Assembly: GCA_039028975.1 (NCBI GenBank)
Contig: JBCCHB010000180.1
Location: 1-31,924, forward strand
Direction of reading: 5' to 3'
Source: JAHBNG01 sp039028975
GTDB taxonomy: Bacteria > Chloroflexota > Anaerolineae > Caldilineales > Caldilineaceae
Length of the DNA: 31,924 nt
The translations under genes and the position numbers were made by a program. Of this stretch, positions 7,561 to 14,669 are shown in pieces; the stretch's first letter is position 1, and the number at the start of each line of letters is the position of its first letter. The notes under the pieces were generated by a model. That model was not told the origin of the DNA, searched no databases, and worked only from the letters and a program-made list of their open reading frames with translations.

Positions 7561-8613
7561 ATGTCCAATAAAGCTTTTGCCTCGAAAATTTCTACCCTCG
7601 TCGATCCCCACTTCCGCAAGATGGACGAAATCTTTTCAGAAGACGACAAGGCCCGTCTCTACCAAGTGGCCGATGTCATCTGGGGAAACGACGAGCCCAT
7701 GCCTCTAGATGATGCCGTGAAAGCGCTCGAGAGGGCCGAAGCCGTCGTCTGTGCTGGCTGGCGCTATGGAGAGGATGCGCTCTACAACGCGCCTAACCTA
7801 CGGGCCATCCTTACTGTATCGGGCGGATTTCCCTTGGACTTTGACTATGATTACTGTTTTGACAAACGCATTCGGGTCATGTCGGTTTCGCCTGCTTTTG
7901 GTCCCCAAGTAGCGGAGATGGCGTTGGGCATGGCCATTGCATCAGCTCGACAGATTACTGAAGGAGATCGGGCCATGCGTGCCGGAAACGAAAAGTATCT
8001 TTGGGACGGCAACGAGGATACCTTTCCGCTCTTTGGCCAGAAGGTAGGCTTCATTGGCTATGGTGGATTGGCCTGGGCACTTCACCCCTTACTCAAACCC
8101 TTTGGTTGCGATATCTCTGTCTACGATCCGTGGTTAGGGGACGGGTTTCTGCGGCACCAAGGCGTGACACCAGTGGATCTGGATTCGCTGCTCAGCGAAT
8201 CCCGCATCATCTTTGTGCTGGCCGTCCCAAGCGGTGAAAACCGCGCACTACTGGACCGCGCCAAGTTAGAGTTGATTCAGCAAGGGGCCGTCTTTGTATT
8301 GATCAGCCGCGCCCACGTAGTGGACTTTGACGCACTGACGGACTTGGTGCTGGCCAAACGTTTCCGAGCGGGTATTGATGTTTTTCCTCAAGAGCCACTG
8401 GCGCCTGAACACCCGATTCGCACAGCGGAGTGGGCTATTCTCTCGGCCCATAGAGCTGGTTCTGTCAAAGAATCTATGTGGGACTTGGGCGAGATGGTGG
8501 TGGATGATCTAGAAGCCATTGCCCTTAGAATGCCCCCAAGGCGCTTGTTGATGGCAGAACCAGAGTTGGTGGTCCGGTATCGGTCGAATAGGGTAAGTGC
8601 TGCGAAGAAGTAA
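7561..8613 (+). CDS. D-isomer specific 2-hydroxyacid dehydrogenase family protein
   Basis: Predicted NAD(P)-dependent oxidoreductase of the D-2-hydroxyacid dehydrogenase superfamily, 350 residues. The nucleotide-binding site is KVGFIGYGGLA (161-171), with Asp189 in VYDP at the position that usually binds the NAD ribose. The catalytic set is complete: Arg250 in ISRAHVVD, Glu278 in DVFPQEPL and His297 in LSAHRAG. The family motif is usually NxxRGxxVD, so SRAHVVD is slightly divergent. The substrate (hydroxy or phospho acid) cannot be told from the sequence. A ribosome-binding site AAGGA precedes the ATG. It is preceded by a nested palindrome that could control it. Confidence 0.85.
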   Translation: MSNKAFASKISTLVDPHFRKMDEIFSEDDKARLYQVADVIWGNDEPMPLDDAVKALERAEAVVCAGWRYGEDALYNAPNLRAILTVSGGFPLDFDYDYCFDKRIRVMSVSPAFGPQVAEMALGMAIASARQITEGDRAMRAGNEKYLWDGNEDTFPLFGQKVGFIGYGGLAWALHPLLKPFGCDISVYDPWLGDGFLRHQGVTPVDLDSLLSESRIIFVLAVPSGENRALLDRAKLELIQQGAVFVLISRAHVVDFDALTDLVLAKRFRAGIDVFPQEPLAPEHPIRTAEWAILSAHRAGSVKESMWDLGEMVVDDLEAIALRMPPRRLLMAEPELVVRYRSNRVSAAKK

Positions 8614-8623
8614 GTTCTTCTTT
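8604..8623 (+). terminator. Weak terminator-like hairpin overlapping the dehydrogenase stop
   Basis: GAAGAA (8604-8609) and TTCTTC (8615-8620) pair around a 5-nt loop and are followed by TTT. The stop codon TAA is in the loop. The stem is short and A/T-rich, so termination would be partial. Confidence 0.3.
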
Positions 8624-8627
8624 GCAG

Positions 8628-8670
8628 GCTAATGGATGCTAATGGATGCTAATGGATGCTAATGGATGTT
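8628..8670. repeat. Tandem array of a 10-bp unit
   Basis: Four copies of AATGGATGCT stand head to tail, the last ending GTT. Each unit contains ATG, and the longest frame of the next gene would start inside the array at 8666, which makes that start unlikely. A 10-bp period places each copy on one face of the helix. The array probably arose by slippage. Confidence 0.9.
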
Positions 8671-8722
8671 ACTGTATGCCATCCTTCGCATAATCGATAC
8701 GGTTCGGTGTACAATAGATCTC

Positions 8723-9556
8723 ATGAGCCGCCTAAATAAAACTCGTCGCCGTATTTGGGAGAAGAATGGCAGCGGGTTAAAACGCAAAACTGACTATCTG
8801 GCAACGGAAGAACCTCTCGAGATTCGCCTGAGTGCGGGGGGGGAAACGCGCACTGCGGCCATTACCATGCGCACGCCAGGCAATGATTATGAGTTGGCAG
8901 CAGGCTTTCTCTTTAATGAAGGACTGATATCAGAGAAGGAGCAGATTGCCCAGATCACATACTGTGTAGGGAGCAACCGCAACCTACAAGAGTACAACTC
9001 CTTAGAAGTCCAGCTTCGGCTAGGGTCTCTGCCAGAGCTGCCCCAATTGGATCGGCACTTTTTTATGAACAGCGCCTGCGGGATCTGTGGCGCCACCATG
9101 CTGGATGATCTGCGCGACCGCGGCTTAGTAGATGTTCCCCAGGGGATTCAAATAGATGAGGCTGTGCTGAATCGTCTACCAGGTGAGCTACGAAAGGCCC
9201 AACATCTCTTTGAGTCCACGGGCGGTCTTCATGCAGCGGCTCTCTTTGATGTAGACGGAACGTTGTTAGCGCTGCGAGAAGATATTGGGCGACACAACGC
9301 GCTGGATAAGCTCATTGGCTGGGGTCTGCTGCAAAATGAGCTACCATTCTCCAAGAATATCCTTATGGTAAGTGGGCGTGCCAGCTACGAGCTATTGCAG
9401 AAAGCGATCTCCGCCAGCGCTCCTCTCTTTTGTGCCGTCTCAGCACCCAGTAGTTTGGCCGCTGAAATTGCCAGCGAATTTGGCATTACCTTGGTCGGCT
9501 TTTTACGAGAAGATCGGTATAACGTCTATACTAGACGGGAACGGATACTGACATAA
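8723..9556 (+). CDS. fdhD: FdhD, sulfurtransferase for formate dehydrogenase maturation
   Basis: FdhD passes sulfur from a cysteine desulfurase to the molybdenum cofactor and is needed for active formate dehydrogenase. The protein shows YLATEEPLEIRL, TMRTPGNDYELAAGFLFNEGLI, the cysteine motif NSACGICG (Cys119 and Cys122 from this start; the pair that carries sulfur in E. coli FdhD), STGGLHAAALFD, REDIGRHNALDKLIG and VSGRASYELLQKA, all diagnostic. The ATG at 8723 gives 277 residues, the family length; the frame extends upstream to an ATG at 8666 inside a tandem repeat, which is judged too far. No Shine-Dalgarno is present at 8723, but TACAAT lies 7 nt before it, so a leaderless transcript is possible. 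No formate dehydrogenase gene is in the window. Confidence 0.92.
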   Translation: MSRLNKTRRRIWEKNGSGLKRKTDYLATEEPLEIRLSAGGETRTAAITMRTPGNDYELAAGFLFNEGLISEKEQIAQITYCVGSNRNLQEYNSLEVQLRLGSLPELPQLDRHFFMNSACGICGATMLDDLRDRGLVDVPQGIQIDEAVLNRLPGELRKAQHLFESTGGLHAAALFDVDGTLLALREDIGRHNALDKLIGWGLLQNELPFSKNILMVSGRASYELLQKAISASAPLFCAVSAPSSLAAEIASEFGITLVGFLREDRYNVYTRRERILT

Positions 9557-9664
9557 AATTACTGGCCATCGATTACCGGCCACCGAATACTGGCCACTGA
9601 TTACTGGCCACTGATTACCGGCCACCGATTACCGGCCACCGATTACCGGCCACCGATTACCGAC
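9557..9664. repeat. Tandem array of a 14-bp unit between fdhD and rimO
   Basis: About 7.5 copies of GATTACCGGCCACC with small variation (TACTGGCCACT, GAATACTGG) fill nearly the whole gap. The three copies at 9613-9654 are identical. Each unit contains GGCC in a partly palindromic YGGCCA core. The last, degenerate copy runs up to the ribosome-binding site of rimO. It may be a protein-binding array or simply a slippage-generated minisatellite. Confidence 0.95.
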
Positions 9665-9683
9665 ATACGGAGTCAATAGAACT

Positions 9684-11159
9684 TTGAAATATCACCTAAT
9701 TACCCTCGGCTGTCCAAAAAATCAGGTAGACAGCGATGGGTTGGAAATGACCTTGCAAAACGCCGATATTAAGGGTACGGTGCAGGTAGATGAGGCCGAT
9801 GTATTGATTGTCAATACCTGCGGTTTTTTGGAGGCGGCCAAGGAAGAGTCTATCGGCGTATTGAGCGAACTGGCCGGAGGAAAACGAGAAGACCAGATTC
9901 TGATTGCAGCTGGCTGTCTGGCCCAACGCAATGGCCAAGAAGTGCTGCAGCGAGTTGCTGGGGTTGATGGCCTGCTAGGTACTCGTCGGTGGATGGATGT
10001 AGTCGATCTAGTCCAGGGCATTCGGGGACAGGATGGTCACAAGCGAGGGTTCCAACAATATGAGTTGTTGGGTGAGCCGGATCGCCGAAACGGGGCCACT
10101 TTGAGCGGGACAGCAGGAAATGGTCATAATGCCATCGCTCTGCTGGATGACCCAGAGACTGAATTTGATTTGGCCTTTCCGAGACCGCCCGTCATCGGGG
10201 GCAGTGCTTACCTCAAGATATCAGATGGATGTAACGCACCTTGCGCCTTCTGTACCATTCCAAACTTTAAGGGCAAGTTGCGCAGCCGCCCTCTAGATGC
10301 TGTGGTTGATGAAGCCACTGCGTTGGTGCAGGCTGGGGCCAAAGAGCTAATCATTGTGGCTCAGGATACAACCGACTATGGACGCGATCGAGGTGAACCC
10401 AATAGCCTGGCTCAGCTCCTTTCGGCTATCTGCAATCGGACCAGTGATGACTTGAAGTGGCTGCGGCTGATGTATGCCTATCCTGGCCACGTTAGTGATG
10501 ACCTAATCGAAGTCATGGCCAGCCAAGCCAAGATTCTTCCCTATTTGGATATTCCTCTTCAGCATGGTGACTCTGACGTTCTGCGCCGAATGCGCCGCCC
10601 TAGTCGTCTGGAGATGGTCTATGACCATGTAGACAAGTTACGTGCTGCCATGCCGGATATGGCCCTGCGTACTACCTTCATCGTGGGCTTCCCTGGCGAA
10701 ACCGATGCCGAGTTTGAGAATCTTCTTGATTTTGTAGAGGCAATTGAGTTTGACAAGGTTGGGGCGTTTACCTTTAGCCCGGAAACGGATACACCGGCCG
10801 CGTTGCTCCCTGATCCTGTTCCGGAAGCAGTGAAGGAAGAACGGTACGACCAGTTGATGATCTGCCAGCAACCGATTAGCCTGCAAAAAAATCAGACCCA
10901 AATCGGCAAATTGCTCGATGTTCTCGTCGAAGGTGAGGGAGAATTTGAGAGCGAGGATGGCAGCGGTGATCGTGCTCCCCTACTGCTTGGGCGCAGCTAC
11001 AGAGATGCGCCAGAAGTGGATGGATTGGTCCTGATTCCGGGCATTTCAGGTGTGCCGGCCGGCGAGATGATTCAGGTTCACATCAATGGGGCGATGGAGT
11101 ACGATCTGGTTGGAGAGCCTTTGATTGTGGAGACGTTTCAGAGCCAGAAAAGTGCGTAG
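9684..11159 (+). CDS. rimO: Ribosomal protein S12 methylthiotransferase RimO
   Basis: RimO is a radical SAM enzyme with two iron-sulfur clusters that adds a methylthio group to a conserved aspartate of ribosomal protein S12. The N-terminal UPF0004 domain opens YHLITLGCPKNQVDSDG, with cluster cysteines Cys10, Cys46 and Cys78. The radical SAM motif is DGCNAPCAFCTIP (Cys183, Cys187, Cys190). YAYPGHVSDDLI, YLDIPLQHGDSDVLRRMRRP and GAFTFSPETDTPAA separate it from the tRNA enzyme MiaB. A TRAM-like beta domain ends the protein. Length is 491, longer than the usual 430-460 because residues about 112-170 form an extended linker before the radical SAM domain. The start is a TTG with GGAG 11 nt upstream; no in-frame ATG precedes the conserved N-terminus. 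Confidence 0.94.
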   Translation: MKYHLITLGCPKNQVDSDGLEMTLQNADIKGTVQVDEADVLIVNTCGFLEAAKEESIGVLSELAGGKREDQILIAAGCLAQRNGQEVLQRVAGVDGLLGTRRWMDVVDLVQGIRGQDGHKRGFQQYELLGEPDRRNGATLSGTAGNGHNAIALLDDPETEFDLAFPRPPVIGGSAYLKISDGCNAPCAFCTIPNFKGKLRSRPLDAVVDEATALVQAGAKELIIVAQDTTDYGRDRGEPNSLAQLLSAICNRTSDDLKWLRLMYAYPGHVSDDLIEVMASQAKILPYLDIPLQHGDSDVLRRMRRPSRLEMVYDHVDKLRAAMPDMALRTTFIVGFPGETDAEFENLLDFVEAIEFDKVGAFTFSPETDTPAALLPDPVPEAVKEERYDQLMICQQPISLQKNQTQIGKLLDVLVEGEGEFESEDGSGDRAPLLLGRSYRDAPEVDGLVLIPGISGVPAGEMIQVHINGAMEYDLVGEPLIVETFQSQKSA

Positions 11160-11174
11160 GAGCAAGTCTACGCA
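11153..11174 (+). terminator. Hairpin overlapping the rimO stop codon
   Basis: TGCGTAG (11153-11159) pairs with CTACGCA (11168-11174) around an 8-nt loop. No T-tract follows, so it is at best a weak or factor-assisted stop. The rest of the 205-bp gap before the next gene shows only a TATGAT box at 11304-11309 without a matching -35. Confidence 0.25.
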
Positions 11175-11364
11175 GGGCGACAAATCCACTTTCAAGACCC
11201 CTTCAGTCGAGCGAAGAATCTCTGCTCACATTTGGCCCAAAAGTAAAAGTCGTCTTTCTACTTGCTTCTCATAGAGGGACAGTGGATGGCGGGTGTCGTG
11301 TGGTATGATTAAGTATGGAGAGCTGGTTTGAGATTTTGCCCCGATTAGGCGAAGGAAGGCAATC

Positions 11365-12237
11365 ATGTCTACAGAAGCGATTGGCATACCAAAAGAGACC
11401 AACAACATTAACACGAATGGCACTGCACCTACTAAAGTACGCACACCCGAAGAGGCTGATCCATTCTACTACGGTTACCGCACCATCATGAACTACGATG
11501 ATGAGGGTAACTATATAAACTGTACATACATCCCATTGAAGCAGGAAGACTTCCTGAATCCAGAAGAAGGAGACCACTTTGTGCAGGGTACACGCCATGA
11601 ACAGGATGTGGATGACATCAAGAGTATCTTTCGTCACATCCATCGAAACAATTCTGACATCACGGTCTACAGCGATCTGCAGATGGATTGGGGCGTGCCG
11701 GGCTTATCCAAGCCAGCGCCAGATGTCTCGGTGATCCCCAATGTTACCGACCCAGGCAAACCACGTGGCTCTTTTGTGGTGCCAAATGAGGGTACTCGTC
11801 CCGATTTTGTGTTGGAGATGGTCTCCCCCCGATATGTAAGCGCAGATTACGATGACAAAGTGCCCCTCTATCAGTTGGTTGGCATCCAGGAGTATATCAT
11901 CGTTGATTCAGGTCTGCGATCATGGCAAGACGCCCTAAACTACAGCGTTCGTGGCTATCGGCTCAGCGGAGGGCAATATGTTGAAATCCAGCCGAATGCT
12001 GATGGTTGGGTTTACAGTGAGATTAACGATGTATGGGTAGGTACAACCCCAACCCGTGACAGTTTTATTGTCGTGGATTCGCAAACAAGGGAGCCAATCC
12101 TGTCGGACGAAGTACGAGCAGAGGAAGCCGAGGTCCGGGCTAGAGCTGAAGCCTTGGCCCGCAGCGAGGCGGAAAAGCGACAGAGCGAACTTGAAGCCGA
12201 ATTAGCCCGTTTGCGGGCACAATTGGAGCAAGGGTAA
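11365..12237 (+). CDS. Uma2-family (DUF820) PD-(D/E)XK nuclease-like protein
   Basis: The Uma2 fold is recognised from YSDLQMDWG, KPAPDVSVI (Asp120), RPDFVLEMVSP (Glu151) and YDDKVPLYQLVGIQEYIIVDS (161-182), which together give the PD-(D/E)XK-type active site seen in this family. Such proteins are very numerous in cyanobacteria and Chloroflexota; cellular roles are largely unknown, and a nuclease activity is predicted from the fold. The last 40 residues, from about 250, are a charged coiled coil rich in Ala, Glu and Arg, a common tail of the family. AAGGAAGG lies 7-14 nt before the ATG. It appears to be a single-gene unit: a promoter and leader start after it. Confidence 0.85.
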   Translation: MSTEAIGIPKETNNINTNGTAPTKVRTPEEADPFYYGYRTIMNYDDEGNYINCTYIPLKQEDFLNPEEGDHFVQGTRHEQDVDDIKSIFRHIHRNNSDITVYSDLQMDWGVPGLSKPAPDVSVIPNVTDPGKPRGSFVVPNEGTRPDFVLEMVSPRYVSADYDDKVPLYQLVGIQEYIIVDSGLRSWQDALNYSVRGYRLSGGQYVEIQPNADGWVYSEINDVWVGTTPTRDSFIVVDSQTREPILSDEVRAEEAEVRARAEALARSEAEKRQSELEAELARLRAQLEQG

Positions 12238-12337
12238 AAAGTCCCTGTCCCTATTTAGAGTCAAAGAAGAGCTGGTGGATGAACACACAAGTTTCAGCAC
12301 TTGTATATAGCGATCTTAAGAATTTTACAAAAGCCTC

Positions 12338-12366
12338 TTGACATTCACTCATAGCGATGATAGACT
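12338..12366 (+). promoter_or_regulatory. Promoter for the T-box operon
   Basis: A perfect -35 TTGACA (12338-12343) is followed after 17 bp by TAGACT (12361-12366), matching the -10 consensus at four of six positions. The expected start site, near 12373, is about 27 nt before the first T-box helix, as expected for such leaders. Confidence 0.6.
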
Positions 12367-12372
12367 TTAGGA

Positions 12373-12738
12373 TATTCAATAGTTGATAAAAACGTTGATG
12401 GAGACGAGTAAACGGTAAAACGTTGCCCAGCGAGCCTGGAATGGTGGAAGCCAGGTGAACCCTTTATCGTTGAAGATCCCTCCGGAGTTGCAGCCCAAAC
12501 GGCGTTGGTAATATATGCCCAACTGCCTAGTAGACGCTGACGAATTCGTGACCCGTTACCGTCACGGCAGAATCACTGGTATTCATACAGTTGGCTCTGC
12601 ACCGAGGTGTCCAATAGAGCGAGACTTTCATTTAGCATTGTGTCAAATTAACACACAACTAAGTAAGTAGCGTATATTGGGAACCGGGGTGGTACCGCGG
12701 ACTTTCTAAGCCCGTCCCCGATTGGGGATGGGCTTTTT
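12373..12738 (+). promoter_or_regulatory. T-box leader (tRNA-sensing), probably for tRNA-Ile
   Basis: The 3' part has the T-box sequence GGGGTGGTACCGCGG (12686-12700), matching the conserved antiterminator, followed by an intrinsic terminator. The 5' part has a full Stem I: GGAG (12400-12403) pairs with CTCC (12480-12483). The specifier internal loop has AGTA (12407-12410) on one side and GAA (12472-12474) on the other. The distal loop AGCGAGCCTGGAATGGTGG to CCAGG (12429-12455) is close to consensus. After GAA comes GATCC; ATC (Ile) at 12476-12478 is the best specifier. GAT (Asp) is the alternative, but the bulge reads UGGU, which pairs with a discriminator A as in tRNA-Ile, whereas tRNA-Asp has G. 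The base after ATC is C rather than the usual purine. Uncharged tRNA would allow read-through into the five-gene unit that ends with ileS. Confidence 0.9.
12710..12738 (+). terminator. Intrinsic terminator of the T-box leader
   Basis: GCCCGTCCCC (12710-12719) pairs with GGGGATGGGC (12724-12733), ten pairs with one G-U, a GATT loop and TTTTT directly after. It is the only textbook terminator in the window and lies 10 nt after the T-box sequence, so the antiterminator and terminator can be exclusive. Confidence 0.92.
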
Positions 12739-12824
12739 CTATTGGTACAGATGTTGTGTGAGGCGTAATGCGCACCGACCATGGCGCAAGTGAATATGGG
12801 GTAATTGCAAAGGAATCGCACATC

Positions 12825-13337
12825 ATGAGGACAATACGCAAAATCACTGAAGAAGACGCCGCTGCATATCGTACGATCCGCCTACGTGCGCTGCGCGAAC
12901 ATCCAGAATCCTACGGTGCAACCTTGGGTTCTATGGAGAGCCAAAGCATAGAGGATGTCGCCAAGCGTATACGGACCAAACCTGCCCAGGGCTTCTGCCT
13001 TTTTGGGGCTTTCGTGGATGAGCATCTGGTCGGTCTGGCTGGCTTTGGTCGCCAATCTGATAATCCTAAGCAACGTCATCGGGCTGGCATTTTTCAGATG
13101 TATGTTGCCCCTGAATATCGGGGACAAAAGCTAGGGCTGCAATTGCTCGAGGCGACGTTAGAGCACGCTCGCCAATTAGAGGGGCTAGAGGAAGTGACCC
13201 TGGCCGTCACGGTTGGCAATGAAGCGGCGCGCAACCTCTATTTGAATGCAGGTTTTCGGCTGTCCCATATCGAACCAAGGTACTTAAAGATAGACGGAAC
13301 CTACTACGACATTGAGTGGATGTTTCAAAAACTGTAG
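12825..13337 (+). CDS. GNAT-family N-acetyltransferase
   Basis: A 170-residue acetyl-CoA-dependent N-acyltransferase. Motif A reads GIFQMYVAPEYRGQKLG (88-104), with RGQKLG as the acetyl-CoA pyrophosphate loop, and motif B reads NEAARNLYLNAGF (132-144). The N-terminal RTIRLRALREHPESYGAT is typical of a GNAT subgroup of unknown substrate. The ATG at 12825 is chosen because AAGGA stands before it and the family N-terminus starts there; the frame is open back to 12768. It is the first gene after the T-box terminator and the next gene begins 9 nt downstream, so it should be under tRNA control. Acylation of an amino acid, an aminoacyl conjugate or a protein are all possible. Confidence 0.85.
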   Translation: MRTIRKITEEDAAAYRTIRLRALREHPESYGATLGSMESQSIEDVAKRIRTKPAQGFCLFGAFVDEHLVGLAGFGRQSDNPKQRHRAGIFQMYVAPEYRGQKLGLQLLEATLEHARQLEGLEEVTLAVTVGNEAARNLYLNAGFRLSHIEPRYLKIDGTYYDIEWMFQKL

Positions 13338-13346
13338 AGCAAAAAT

Positions 13347-14105
13347 ATGACCAAACTACTCTATTACCAAGACGCCTATATGCAAGAATTTGATGCTGCC
13401 GTCACCCAGGTTGAAGAGACAGATAAAGGGAGCCGAATTGCCTTGGAACAGAGCGCGTTCTACCCCGGCGGCGGCGGTCAGCCCAACGATACGGGATGGC
13501 TGGAGATGGGAGAACGCACCTACGAAGTGACCCGAGTCAAGAAAGAAGGCGCCCATCTATGGCACTGGATTCAACCTAGCAACGATGGAACAGATGGTAC
13601 CGACGGCGGTGAGCCATTGATTACCACTGGTGTGACCATTCATGGTCGGCTGGACTGGGAGCGACGACATAAGCTGATGCGTACCCACACGGCCATGCAC
13701 ATCCTTTGTGGCGTCGTCTGGCGAGATTATCAGGCCAGCGTAACAGGCGGCAACATGGATCCAGGGAAAAGCCGCATGGACTTTGAGTTTGAGGCCCTTA
13801 CACGCGAGTTGATTAGTGAAATCGAAGAAAAATGCCATGCCGAAATCGCTGCGGCTCGAGAGATACGAACTCAAGTGCTCCCAAGAGAAGAAGCGTTTCA
13901 GATTCCCGATTTGATTCGCACCAAGATCAACCTTTTACCGGATGGCATCAGAGAGGTGCGCACCGTGGAAATAGTTGGACTGGATCTACAGGCGGATGGT
14001 GGTACTCACTTGAATAACACGCGGGACGTTGGCGCAATGAAAATTGTAGATTATAAGAGCAAAGGGAAGATCAACAAACGGATCTATATCGAATTGGGTA
14101 GCTGA
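13347..14105 (+). CDS. alaX: AlaX-type alanyl-tRNA editing protein
   Basis: A free-standing editing-domain protein expected to hydrolyse Ser-tRNA(Ala) or Gly-tRNA(Ala) in trans. At 252 residues it is of the AlaX-M class: an N-terminal half like the glycine-rich domain of AlaRS with SAFYPGGGGQPNDTG (36-50), then the editing core. The core has THTAMHIL (113-120; zinc ligands His114 and His118) and ADGGTHLNNTRDVG (216-229; His221). The zinc ligand that is Cys in ACGGTH of AlaRS and many AlaX proteins is Asp217 here; I cannot tell whether this is normal for this subgroup. It starts 9 nt after the GNAT stop and is followed immediately by the RAYT-like gene, consistent with one operon. Confidence 0.9.
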   Translation: MTKLLYYQDAYMQEFDAAVTQVEETDKGSRIALEQSAFYPGGGGQPNDTGWLEMGERTYEVTRVKKEGAHLWHWIQPSNDGTDGTDGGEPLITTGVTIHGRLDWERRHKLMRTHTAMHILCGVVWRDYQASVTGGNMDPGKSRMDFEFEALTRELISEIEEKCHAEIAAAREIRTQVLPREEAFQIPDLIRTKINLLPDGIREVRTVEIVGLDLQADGGTHLNNTRDVGAMKIVDYKSKGKINKRIYIELGS

Positions 14106-14630
14106 ATGAGTCATTACACTGGCGCATATGAACCATTTTATGGACCTAATTTAACGCTTCTTACCTGCTATACCATCAACCGAGAGGCCCTGCTTGACCG
14201 TAGCGAAAAGGTAGAGGTGCTGCGCTCTGTCTTACGCCAAGTCCAAAAGAGAGTGGCATTTCGACTTGTGGCCTACGTGTATTTGTTGAATCACGCCCAC
14301 TTTTTACTCGATTGGAATGGTGAGCAGCAGAGCCAACTTTTTATGAATATGATGACTAACGAGTACGAAAAGGAGTACCAGTCCTTAATGGGAACGCCCA
14401 GTAGACGATCTGTCTGGCAGCGGTACCCTCAACTGAAAACCATTCATACCCTGGACGATTTTGTTCTCTATCTGGATGCGATTCACTACGATCCAGTACG
14501 ACATAGCCTAGCCAATCGACCCGAAGAGTGGCCTTATTCTTCCTACGAAACTTGGGTCGAACGTAGCGTCTACAAGCTAGGCTGGGGTTGGGCAGAACCA
14601 GAGTCATTGAGTGGAGTAGGGATAGGCTAA
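14106..14630 (+). CDS. RAYT-like (Y1/HUH transposase) protein lacking the catalytic tyrosine
   Basis: The protein matches REP-associated tyrosine transposases: an N-terminal LTLLTCYTINREALL strand, FRLVAYVYLLNHAHFLLDW with the HUH histidines at 63 and 65, SVWQRYPQLKTIHTLDDFVLYLDAIHYDPVRHSLA (102-136) and PEEWPYSSYE (139-148). In active members the helix reads YIxxNPVK, with the nucleophile Tyr four residues before Asn (Tyr115 in E. coli TnpA-REP). Here the equivalent stretch is AIHYDPVR, with Ala125 at that place. Tyr122 or Tyr128 are nearby but shifted. The protein may be inactive for cleavage yet keep DNA binding. Its ATG directly abuts the alaX stop, inside the T-box operon. The C-terminal 25 residues are not conserved. 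A role on nearby palindromic repeats is conjecture. Confidence 0.85.
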   Translation: MSHYTGAYEPFYGPNLTLLTCYTINREALLDRSEKVEVLRSVLRQVQKRVAFRLVAYVYLLNHAHFLLDWNGEQQSQLFMNMMTNEYEKEYQSLMGTPSRRSVWQRYPQLKTIHTLDDFVLYLDAIHYDPVRHSLANRPEEWPYSSYETWVERSVYKLGWGWAEPESLSGVGIG

Positions 14631-14669
14631 CATAGAGATTCGATAGATATACGGACAGGATAAAGAGCA

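Noticed and set aside
9557..9664. CRISPR-like array
   Set aside because: The units are 14 bp head to tail with no unique spacers, so it is a plain tandem repeat.
11273..12252. Inverted AGGGACAG/CTGTCCCT flanking the Uma2 gene as ends of a mobile cassette
   Set aside because: Only about 8 bp match and there is no target duplication or transposase; chance is a sufficient explanation.
12472..12480. Asp (GAT) specifier for the T-box
   Set aside because: The UGGU bulge demands a discriminator A, whereas tRNA-Asp normally has G, and no Asp-related gene follows. ATC fits better, although the base after it is C rather than a purine.
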